Part shown: one piece after another, positions 17,596-26,450 of the stretch
How positions within the stretch are numbered: the stretch's first letter is position 1
Layout of the letters: every line of letters starts with the position of its first letter
Origin: Verrucomicrobiota bacterium
Lineage (GTDB): Bacteria > Verrucomicrobiota > Verrucomicrobiia > Opitutales > Opitutaceae
Assembly: GCA_030605125.1 (NCBI GenBank)
Contig: JAUWBD010000026.1
Span: 1 to 37,508 of the forward strand
Direction: 5' to 3'
DNA: 37,508 bases
Program-made: the position numbers and the translations under genes
The notes under the pieces: model-generated
Told to the model about the DNA's origin: nothing
Databases searched by the model: none
Seen by the model: only the letters and a program-made list of their open reading frames with translations

Positions 17596-19667
17596 AACAG
17601 GCGCGGAAGATCATCGCGGTCGGACTCCTGCTGGCCTCGTCGGCGTGCGTGGCGGCCGATCTGAGCGTGCGCGGTTTCGGTTTGCTGAAAAACCGCGAGA
17701 TGGCGCAGACGGTGAAGCTGTTGCTGGGAGACGAGGACGGGCTCGGCACGGTGGACGCATCCCTGATCGAGGACGCGGCCCTGGTGTTGAATTCCGAACT
17801 GGTGGAGGACGGCTTTTTCGACGCCCGGGTGCGGGCGATCTGGACGGACACGGAGGGGCGGACGGGCGAGGCGGAGATCGACGCGGAGCTCAGCCAACCG
17901 CTGCCGCGTCCGCTCACGGTGCGCCGCCTGCGCCTGGAGGCGCTGCCGGGCACGAGGGCCGTGGTGGAGCAGGTGACGTTCGAGGGGCTGCGGTCCATGC
18001 CGATCAAGGAGGCCCGCGCCTATTTCCGGCCCGAGACGGGCCTGTTCACCCCCGACCGGGTGCGGGCCTGGTCGGAGGCCCGCGAGCGGCGGGCGGCCTC
18101 GCAGCTGCGAGACGTGCTGCGCTCGCGCGGCTTCGCGGAGGCGACCGTCGAGGTGGCGAGCACGAGCCTGGACCGGGAGACCGGCAAGGTGGCGCTCGTC
18201 GTCCGGGTGGCGGAGGGCCCGCGTTGGCGCGTGCGGGCCTGGCGGGCGGAGGTCGCGGACGGCGGCGAGCCGCTGGGCGGGGAGCCCGGCTGGCTGATGG
18301 GCGCGGCCTGGTCGCGCTCGCTGGCGCAGGATCTGGCGCAGGCGACGCGCAGCGCGTATCACTCTCGCGGATACGCCGACGCGCGCGTCTCGTGGACCGC
18401 GGAGCCGGGCGCGATCGACGAGGCGGGCGAGCGCGCGGTGACGGCGGTGGTGCGGATCGATCCCGGCGAGCCCTTCGTCATCGGCGACGTGCGGATAGAG
18501 GGCGCACGGCGCACGCGGCCCGAGCTGATGGAGACGCGGGCGCGGCTCGAGGAGGGCGCCCCGCACGATCCGGAAGAGATCGACGCGGCGCGGCTGCGGC
18601 TGGCGCGGCTGGGCGTTTTTCGCCGGGTGGACGCGGTCGGCGAGCCGGGCGCGGAGGCGGGGGAGCGCGACGTGGTGTTTCGCGTGGTGGAGGACCCTTC
18701 GTGGCGGGCCTCGTGGACGGTCGGCTACGGAAGCTACGAGCAGTTGCGCGGAGCGGTGGAACTCACGCGCGGCAACCTCTGGGGCCTGGCGCATCGCGAT
18801 CGCGTGTCGGTGGGGCAGTCGATGAAGGCCTCGCGAGCGGAGTATCGTTACACGGTGCCGACGCTGTTCGACGACACGGTGGAGGGCACGGCGCGTGTCT
18901 TCGGCCTGCGGCGCGAGGAGCCGTCCTTCACCCGGCTCGAGTATGGCGCGGGCGTGGAGCTGGCCCGCGAGATGCCGTGGATCGAGGCGCGGGGCACGGC
19001 GGGTCTCAGCTATGAGGTGCTGCGCGCGGACGACGTGGTGCTGGGCGAGGTGGCGGAGCTGGCGGACGACACGGTGGTGACGGCGCTTAATCTCGGGCTG
19101 ACGCGCGATCGTCGCGACAATCCGATCCGGCCGCGGACTGGCCAACGCTGGTCCATCCGATCGGAGACCGCGATTCCGGAGTTCGGCAGCGAGGTGCGTT
19201 ACCAACGGGTCGAGGCGGCTTGGTCCTGGCACGGCCGGGCGGGGAACGACCGCTGGGTGCACGCGGGGCTCTCGCATGGTTTCGTGGTCGGCGGAGCGAG
19301 CGACGTGCCGGTGAACCGTTTGTTTTTCCCGGGCGGCGAGAGTTCGATTCGCGGCTACTCGGAGGGCGAGGCCTCGCCGCGCGACGACGCGGGGCGCTTC
19401 ATCGGCGCGCGCAGCGTGTGGTTGTTGAACCTTGAACTGGAGCAACTCGTGACCGGGCGTTGGACGGCGGTGCTGTTCACCGACGTGGCGGGGCACGCGA
19501 CGGATTTCGCTAGCTGGCCGGGCAGCGAGGTGCTGGCCTCGGTGGGGTTGGGCATTCGTTACCAGTCGCCGATCGGGCCGCTGCGTTTCGAATACGGACG
19601 AAACATGAATCCGCGCGCCGGCGACCCGGGCGGGACTTTTCACTTCTCGATCGGCTTTCCGTTTTGA
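17592..19667 (+). CDS. tamA: TamA-like outer-membrane BamA-family protein (POTRA + barrel)
   Basis: TamA is an Omp85-family outer-membrane beta-barrel that partners TamB. The 691-residue protein has an N-terminal signal peptide (about 1-22), then POTRA-like periplasmic domains to about residue 370 (VRRLRLEALPGT, VIGDVRIEGARRTRPELM and RLARLGVFRRVDAV are visible POTRA patterns). A 16-strand-type barrel follows, ending with the terminal Phe of FHFSIGFPF. The barrel holds the family motif FFPGGESSIRGY (RGY in the lid loop). Cys19 could suggest a lipobox, but Ser rather than Leu sits at -3, so cleavage by signal peptidase I is preferred. The 3' end overlaps the convergent channel gene by 28 bp. 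Confidence 0.9.
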   Translation: MKQARKIIAVGLLLASSACVAADLSVRGFGLLKNREMAQTVKLLLGDEDGLGTVDASLIEDAALVLNSELVEDGFFDARVRAIWTDTEGRTGEAEIDAELSQPLPRPLTVRRLRLEALPGTRAVVEQVTFEGLRSMPIKEARAYFRPETGLFTPDRVRAWSEARERRAASQLRDVLRSRGFAEATVEVASTSLDRETGKVALVVRVAEGPRWRVRAWRAEVADGGEPLGGEPGWLMGAAWSRSLAQDLAQATRSAYHSRGYADARVSWTAEPGAIDEAGERAVTAVVRIDPGEPFVIGDVRIEGARRTRPELMETRARLEEGAPHDPEEIDAARLRLARLGVFRRVDAVGEPGAEAGERDVVFRVVEDPSWRASWTVGYGSYEQLRGAVELTRGNLWGLAHRDRVSVGQSMKASRAEYRYTVPTLFDDTVEGTARVFGLRREEPSFTRLEYGAGVELAREMPWIEARGTAGLSYEVLRADDVVLGEVAELADDTVVTALNLGLTRDRRDNPIRPRTGQRWSIRSETAIPEFGSEVRYQRVEAAWSWHGRAGNDRWVHAGLSHGFVVGGASDVPVNRLFFPGGESSIRGYSEGEASPRDDAGRFIGARSVWLLNLELEQLVTGRWTAVLFTDVAGHATDFASWPGSEVLASVGLGIRYQSPIGPLRFEYGRNMNPRAGDPGGTFHFSIGFPF

Positions 19668-20569
19668 GGCGTGATCGAGGCCGCCAGCCGGTCCTTGGTG
19701 GCGGGGTGGACTTCGTGCGAGTGCAGGGCGGTCTCGATGACGGCGTCTTCCGCGCCGCGCCGGTAGATCACATAGTAAACCGCGGCCACCATCAGGCTGC
19801 CGCCCACGATGTTGCCGGCGATCACCGCGACGAAGTGCCGGGCGGCGCCCAGGAGCGAGAGCGCCGCGGCGTCGGTGGGCAGATATTCCGGGTAGAACCA
19901 GTAGATCAGGGCGGCGCGCGGCACGTAGTAGAGGCTGGCGACCACGTGCTCGAGCGAGAGCGCCGCGAGGGCGCTAAGCGGCAGCAGGACGCCGAGGACC
20001 TTGTCGGCCATGCTCCGGCCGCCGAGGGAAATCCAGACCGCGACGCAAACGAACAGGTTGCCCAGGACGGCGCGCGCGAAGGTCTCGACGAAGCTCAGCT
20101 CGAGTTTGAACGCACCGATCGTCCACGCCGTGCGGCCGACCCAGCCATCGAGCGCGCCGTGCAGGCCGGACAACAGGAAGAGCGTGATGAGTCCGAGCGC
20201 GCCGACGGCGTTGGCGAAGAGCACGACGCCCCAGTTGAGCAGGAGGCGGGCGAGGGAGATTTTTCGCGAAGCCCAGGCCATCGCGAGGAGGTTGTTGCTC
20301 GTGAACACCTCCGCTCCGGCGAGGATGGCCATGATGTAACCGCTCGCGAAGAACAGCCCCGCCAGCAGCCGCGCCGGCATCTGGCCGAGGCCGGAGTCCG
20401 CCGCGATGAAGGTGGCGAAGAGACCGCCCAGCCCGATGAAGCCGCCGGCGAGCACGCCAAGCATGAAGGTCTTGAAGGGCGGCATGGCGGCCTTGACCAC
20501 GCCCGTCGCCTCCACGCGGCGGGCGATCTCCTGCGGCGAATAGGCGTCCGAGGTGTAGAGGTAGGCCAT
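19640..20569 (-). CDS. Formate/nitrite transporter (FNT) family channel
   Basis: The 309-residue, six-helix inner-membrane pentameric channel belongs to the FNT family (FocA, NirC, HSC), which passes small monovalent anions. Visible landmarks are AEVFTSNNLLAMAW (omega-loop Thr region), LGNLFVCVAVWISLGGRSM and DKVLGVLLPLSALAALSLEH with the central His of EHVVASLYYVP, the gating residue in the family. The N-terminal 30 residues (SPQEIARRVEATGVVKA) match the usual amphipathic helix. A hydrophilic tail follows. Formate versus nitrite or bisulfide cannot be decided from sequence alone; no pflB, fdh or nir gene is adjacent. It is divergent from the cupin gene and convergent with tamA. Confidence 0.92.
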   Translation of the reverse strand: MAYLYTSDAYSPQEIARRVEATGVVKAAMPPFKTFMLGVLAGGFIGLGGLFATFIAADSGLGQMPARLLAGLFFASGYIMAILAGAEVFTSNNLLAMAWASRKISLARLLLNWGVVLFANAVGALGLITLFLLSGLHGALDGWVGRTAWTIGAFKLELSFVETFARAVLGNLFVCVAVWISLGGRSMADKVLGVLLPLSALAALSLEHVVASLYYVPRAALIYWFYPEYLPTDAAALSLLGAARHFVAVIAGNIVGGSLMVAAVYYVIYRRGAEDAVIETALHSHEVHPATKDRLAASITPQNGKPIEK

Positions 20570-20650
20570 GGGCCGAGTCAGCCCGCGGCGTGGCGGGCAG
20601 GCAATCCGGACCGGTGGCGCTTGCATCGGGGCAGGACAAAACCGCTCGCG

Positions 20651-20690
20651 GGCGCGCGGCGCGGGAATTGAAGGTGGCGCGCGGCGCGGG
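20651..20690. repeat. 15-bp perfect direct repeat between the FNT channel and cupin genes
   Basis: GGCGCGCGGCGCGGG occurs at 20651-20665 and again at 20676-20690, 25 bp centre to centre, in the 144-bp divergent gap. This spacing is compatible with a two-site operator or simply with GC-rich duplication. Confidence 0.5.
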
Positions 20691-20713
20691 GGACTGATTG
20701 GCGAGAGGGCGTC

Positions 20714-21178
20714 ATGATTATCGCCGATCTTGCCAAGATTCCGGGCGGGACCTTTCCCGCGCAACGCTGGGGCCGCGGCCTCGTGGGCCAGGCCACCCAG
20801 CCGATCCAAGCCAAGGGCTTTTCCATGGGCTACTCGATCCTCGCGCCCAAGGGCGGCCAGGTGCCGTGGCACAACCAGGAGCAGGAGGAGGTTTACTTCA
20901 TCGTGCAGGGCGAGGGGCAGATCTGCGTGGACAACGAGTGCTCGCCGATCAAGGCCGGCCAGGCGGTCTATATGCCGCCGGGCAAGTTCCACCAGCTCAC
21001 CAACACCGGCGAGGAGCCGATGCACATGATCTATGTGTATTGCCCGGGTGGAGACGTGGCCCACTGGCGCGAGGAGCTCGCGGGCACCTTGCCGGTGGCG
21101 GGCACGGGCGCGATTCCGCCGCTGCCGCCGGGCGCCGAGCCGCAGTGGACCAAGGTCGAGCCGAAGCCGCTCGGGTGA
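20714..21178 (+). CDS. Cupin-domain protein, function unknown
   Basis: The 154-residue single-domain cupin has a conserved double-stranded beta-helix. Motif 1 reads WHNQEQEEVYFIVQGEG, in which the usual second His is Gln, and motif 2 is GQAVYMPPGKFHQLTN with its metal-ligand His. A C-terminal tail rich in Pro follows (IPPLPPGAEP). The metal site therefore may be modified relative to germin-type cupins. Cupins bind small metabolites or serve as isomerases or dioxygenases; no substrate can be inferred. The start ATG 20714 is preceded by a purine-rich GAGAGGG, one of the better ribosome sites here. It is divergent from the FNT channel and convergent with the 252-residue gene at 21211. Confidence 0.85.
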   Translation: MIIADLAKIPGGTFPAQRWGRGLVGQATQPIQAKGFSMGYSILAPKGGQVPWHNQEQEEVYFIVQGEGQICVDNECSPIKAGQAVYMPPGKFHQLTNTGEEPMHMIYVYCPGGDVAHWREELAGTLPVAGTGAIPPLPPGAEPQWTKVEPKPLG

Positions 21179-21210
21179 GCCGGCGCGGCCGGGCCGAAGG
21201 GGACTCGCGG

Positions 21211-21969
21211 TCAACCGTAGCCGCGGGTCTCCGAGGGCTGCGGGACCATCGAGCCGAAGCCGCCCGCGCTGTTCCGGCGCAGGCCGGCCAGGATGAAGAG
21301 CCGGTGAAACAGGGATTTGTAGCGCGAGGGTGTTCGCACCCGCAGCGGCTCGGGCGGCGAGGGCAGGTCGCCGTGTTCGAGGTAGATGTCGAGGCCCGCC
21401 TCCTGCCAGCGCTTCAACACATGCGCCAGGTCGTCGGACGGGTCGCCCTTGCGCTGCTGCCAGAGGAGCACCACCGCGATGCCGTGCTCGCGGAGCTTGG
21501 CGGCGGAGGGGAAATCCTGCGGCAAAACCACCCAGCGGTTGTCGTAGGTGCCGGGCGAGGGGCGGACCGCGCCGAGGCGCCGTGAGTCGAGCAGGAATGC
21601 CGGCGGCGCGTCGGCGGGCAGGTCGATCTCGGAGAGCACGCGGCGGCCGGTGTGGAGGCCCTCGAGCACGTCGCGCACGGGCACCGCCGAGAGGCGATCA
21701 TGGGAGGTGTTGAACAAGGGCACGGGGCGGTAGCCGCGCCGCGCGAGTTGCAGGCCGCGCGTGACGGAGAGGCCGCCCGGCAGGTCGAGCACCATCACGG
21801 TGCGCCGGTCGAAGATCGGCAGCCAGGAGGCGTCCTCGACCGTGATGGGCGCGGGCTCCGGCGCCTCGACGAAGACCTTGTCGAGGTCGGCGAAGAGGGC
21901 GGGTTTGGCCCAGGCGGACCAAGGGCACCCGGGCGGGGCCCAGACGGCGAAAGTATGGCGGGCGTTCAT
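21211..21969 (-). CDS. Unrecognised 252-residue protein with GGFG tail; third gene of DUF350/ATP-grasp cassette
   Basis: I do not recognise this protein. It has no signal peptide or membrane helix and looks alpha/beta, with hydrophobic strand-like stretches (VMVLDLPGG near 58-66, IAVVLLW near 164-170). It carries three Pro-rich segments, and YKSLFHRLFILAGLRR at about 217-232 looks amphipathic. The C-terminus after residue 232 is low-complexity: NSAGGFGSMVPQPS, then ETRGYG. That tail has the look of a flexible, exposed tag. The start ATG 21969 overlaps the stop of the upstream ligase gene as ATGA, so the two are translated together. From memory, the E. coli GspS-neighbour YgiB also ends with a GGFG-containing tail; this comparison is not verified here. 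Confidence 0.78.
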   Translation of the reverse strand: MNARHTFAVWAPPGCPWSAWAKPALFADLDKVFVEAPEPAPITVEDASWLPIFDRRTVMVLDLPGGLSVTRGLQLARRGYRPVPLFNTSHDRLSAVPVRDVLEGLHTGRRVLSEIDLPADAPPAFLLDSRRLGAVRPSPGTYDNRWVVLPQDFPSAAKLREHGIAVVLLWQQRKGDPSDDLAHVLKRWQEAGLDIYLEHGDLPSPPEPLRVRTPSRYKSLFHRLFILAGLRRNSAGGFGSMVPQPSETRGYG

Positions 21970-23282
21970 GCGTGAAGGGGAAGGGCGGGGGAGGCTGAAA
22001 GAATCGGGGCGGCGGGAGTGGCGGCGGGCGCGGTCTCGCCCGGGGCGATCAGCACGGCGACGTCTTGCGCGTGGGAATCGATGATCGGGCGCGCGGCCAC
22101 GCGACCGTAGATGCCGGCGGCGCGGCCGTTGACGACATAGACGCCGAGGCAGGGAAAGCGCGGGCCCTCGTCGGTGGGCCAGGGCAGGGCGCTGAAGCGC
22201 CGCTGCGCCGCCCAGTGGCGCGAGTGGCGCCGCGCGGCGCGGCGGATCTTGGCGAGCTCGCGCGGCTCCGTCGCGCCGGCGAGGCCGATGCCTTCGCCGA
22301 CCCGGCCGAGCGCGGGCTTGAACACCCAGTCGTCGATCTCCGACCCCGGCACCTCGCGCGGATCGCGCGTCTCGGGCACGAGCGCCTCCCAAGTCGGCAG
22401 GCGAAGGCCGAGGCGGCGGCAGGCGAGCGGGAAGCGTTTTGATTGCGAGACGAGCGCGGAGACGGGATTGCACCGCGGCGTGCGGGTGCCGCGGACGAAG
22501 TTTTTCCAGCCGGAGAAGAAGCCCAGCTCCGGCAGCCATTCGCCGGGGTAAAAGCGAAAAATCGCGTCGAGCGGGCGGCCGTCGTGCGTGGTTGCGCGGC
22601 CCTCGCGCCAACGCACCGCGTCGGGCGCGAGCAACTCGGCCTCGAGCCCCGCGGCGGCGAGGCGGCGGGCGAGAAACACCATCACTTGGCGGTCGTCGGT
22701 GTAGGCCGTGGCGTGCACCAGCCCGACGCGTCCGCCGCGCGGAGCCGCCGCACCGAGCGCCGCCACGACCGCCTCGGCCGGATCGCCGGGAACGGTCGCG
22801 TCGGGAAAATGCGCGGCCATGGCCGCGGTGAAACCGCAGGCTTCGATGTAGCCGCCGGGCACGTCGCTGTTGACCTCGGAGACGCGCCAGCCCTCGCGCG
22901 TGTGGTGAAAGTCGAACCGCGAGACGCGCGGCGCAGCGCCGCCGGCCCCGGGGCTCTCGTCCGCCGTCGCGCCGACGCGGGTGAGCACGCGGCGCAGCGG
23001 GCCGGGCAGGCCGAGGTCGGCAAGCGCCGCGGCGGAGGCCTGCACCGCGGGCTCGGCGCCCAGCATCTCCCGATCCATCGCCTCCGCGAGCCGGGCGATC
23101 TGGCCCCAGGCTTCCGCGCGGAGCAGAAGCGGCGCGGGGTGCAGGACGGAAACGTCGCCCACCTGCGGATCCCATTTGCAGTGCTCGAAGATCGTGGTCT
23201 CGCGCACGGCGCGCCGCGCCTCCTCGGGAAGGGAGCGGCCGGGCGACCAGGGGCAGGGGGCTTCGTGGAGCATGTCGGCCAT
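21966..23282 (-). CDS. Glutathionylspermidine synthase-like ATP-grasp ligase
   Basis: This 438-residue ATP-grasp protein of the GspS C-terminal/YgiC/YjfC group is an amidoligase-type fold that would join a carboxylate to an amine at the cost of ATP. Recognisable segments are DFHHTREGWRVSEVNSDVPG (about 124-143), DAIFRFYPGEWLPELG (about 239-254), the nucleotide-binding WVFKPALGRVGEGIG with Lys322, and PCLGVYVVNGRAAGIYGR (about 377-394). The metal-binding segment after GIYGR reads differently from the usual R-E pattern, so activity should not be assumed. A Pro/Ala-rich tail follows from about 414. There is no amidase domain. ATG 23280-23282 overlaps the DUF350 stop (TGATG), and its own stop overlaps the next start. 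The substrate is unknown. Confidence 0.86.
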   Translation of the reverse strand: MADMLHEAPCPWSPGRSLPEEARRAVRETTIFEHCKWDPQVGDVSVLHPAPLLLRAEAWGQIARLAEAMDREMLGAEPAVQASAAALADLGLPGPLRRVLTRVGATADESPGAGGAAPRVSRFDFHHTREGWRVSEVNSDVPGGYIEACGFTAAMAAHFPDATVPGDPAEAVVAALGAAAPRGGRVGLVHATAYTDDRQVMVFLARRLAAAGLEAELLAPDAVRWREGRATTHDGRPLDAIFRFYPGEWLPELGFFSGWKNFVRGTRTPRCNPVSALVSQSKRFPLACRRLGLRLPTWEALVPETRDPREVPGSEIDDWVFKPALGRVGEGIGLAGATEPRELAKIRRAARRHSRHWAAQRRFSALPWPTDEGPRFPCLGVYVVNGRAAGIYGRVAARPIIDSHAQDVAVLIAPGETAPAATPAAPILSASPALPLHA

Positions 23283-24085
23283 CACCAGGCGCCGAGAAAA
23301 ATCAGCCACGCGGCGGCGAGGCCGAGCCAGAGCAGGGCGACGGAGAGCCCGCGGCCGGGATTGTCGCGCTCGGCGGTCGATGCGGGCGGGCGTCGGTTGG
23401 CCGCCGATTCGACGAGCGCCGCGAGCACCGTGAGCACGAGCGCGCCGGAGGCGGCTCCCACGAAGTCCCGCACCGTCGCGGCGGCGTTCACCCAGTCGCC
23501 CGCGGCCGCGCGGCCGGTGATGGCGCCCACGGCGACGAACCACGCCGCGACGCGCAGCCCCGCGGCGCGATCTCGCTCGACCACGATGGCCTCGCCCGCG
23601 CCGCCTAGCCGGTCGAGCAGCATCCACCCGAGGAGCAGGGCGCCGAGCGCGAGGCCGCCGCTGAAAACCACGACCCACCAGCCGGGCCCGTCGCCGATGT
23701 TGGCCCCGGCGAAGGCCAGCCCGATGCCGGGAATCGCGCCGGACAGGGCGATGCACGCGGCGGGGTTGCCCCGCTCCAGCGCGTCGTCGCGCAGACTGAG
23801 GCCCAGCCGGTCCAGCAGGACGAGTCCCAGCCCCAGCGCGGCGAGGGTCATGAGCAGGTAGAATCCGAGATAGAGCCCGCTGTCGCGCACGTCGTGGCTG
23901 GCGAACTTGGCCAAGATCGCAAACACCGCCGCCCCGCTCAGCGCCGTGGCGATTCCCGGCGCGTTCACGAACGGCCGGTCCGGGCGCAGGCGCCGGATGC
24001 TGAGGGCGAGGTAGGCCCAGACTCCCCAGGTCGCGCAGGCGACAAACGCGCAGAAAAGGCCGGCAAGAATCTCGTCGAGAGACAT
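23282..24085 (-). CDS. DUF350-repeat integral membrane protein
   Basis: The 267-residue multi-pass membrane protein, of about eight helices, is the first gene of the leftward cassette. Three spaced copies of an ER[DG][NR] sequence followed by a hydrophobic helix occur at residues 104, 170 and 239, a period of about 67 residues. This is how DUF350 (UPF0719, for example YjfL) looks, but the protein is roughly twice the usual length of about 130, so it is probably a tandem duplication. A poorly conserved hydrophilic linker (about 228-245) precedes the last helix. The function of DUF350 is not known; it is repeatedly found beside GspS-like ATP-grasp genes, as here. It is divergent from typA across a 177-bp gap. 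Confidence 0.85.
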   Translation of the reverse strand: MSLDEILAGLFCAFVACATWGVWAYLALSIRRLRPDRPFVNAPGIATALSGAAVFAILAKFASHDVRDSGLYLGFYLLMTLAALGLGLVLLDRLGLSLRDDALERGNPAACIALSGAIPGIGLAFAGANIGDGPGWWVVVFSGGLALGALLLGWMLLDRLGGAGEAIVVERDRAAGLRVAAWFVAVGAITGRAAAGDWVNAAATVRDFVGAASGALVLTVLAALVESAANRRPPASTAERDNPGRGLSVALLWLGLAAAWLIFLGAW

Positions 24086-24262
24086 CTACGCAGTTCAGCC
24101 GCGCCGTCTGTCCCGGCGCAATCGCGATCCGCCTCTCGTCCTTCGCCGCGAGATTAATGCAAAGTGATTCCCTCCTTGCCTCCGGGGCTTCGCGCCCGGC
24201 ACGCTCGACCTTTTTCCGAACAAAACACGCATCCGCCCGCCACCGCGCGCACTGTCACACAA

Positions 24263-26095
<1,833 letters not shown>

Positions 26096-26134
26096 CACCA
26101 CCGGGCGCTCGCCCGCATCCGCTCCGGCTCCCAT

Positions 26135-26161
26135 GGCCGCGCTCGTTCCCCGGGCGCGGCC
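26135..26161 (+). terminator. Probable intrinsic terminator after typA
   Basis: GGCCGCGCTCG (26135-26145) pairs with CGGGCGCGGCC (26151-26161) over 11 positions, one G-U, with a 5-nt loop. TTGTTG follows rather than a pure T run, so termination efficiency may be modest. Confidence 0.6.
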
Positions 26162-26450
26162 TTGTTGTGCCCGCTTGGCGCACGCGCCGCCCTCGGGAAA
26201 CCGCGCGCCGCCGCGCCGCCGAGCCATGACTTTCGGCGCCGATTTCCAGGCCACTTTGCCCTTGCCCGCGCCTTCGCGTCCGGGCGATTCTGACCCCTCG
26301 CGGTATTTTCTTTGGTCAGGCCGGTGACGCCGCGTCGCTCCCATCGGCCCTTCAATCGTCAGAAACCTTCAACCCAACGCGTCGCAAGGCGCGTCGCGGT
26401 TCGGCGTCATCTCCGGAGCGGGGCGGCGACGAAACGCATCCCGTCAAGTT
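26162..26450 (+). other. Gene-free leader region upstream of rpsA
   Basis: About 290 bp between the typA terminator and rpsA with no supportable gene on either strand. Three copies of GCGTCGC occur (26332-26338, 26379-26385, 26391-26397), the last two 12 bp apart in what should be the rpsA leader. No promoter elements stand out. A long untranslated leader is plausible, since S1 is translationally autoregulated in E. coli, but that is analogy only. No Shine-Dalgarno precedes the rpsA ATG. Confidence 0.4.

Noticed and set aside
17592-17660. Lipobox reading of the TamA signal peptide (ACVAADL)
   Set aside because: The residue three before Cys is Ser and AxA-type cleavage fits better; Omp85 barrels are normally signal peptidase I substrates.
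24086-24262. Promoter search in the DUF350/typA divergent gap
   Set aside because: No -35/-10 pair with proper spacing on either strand that I could defend.
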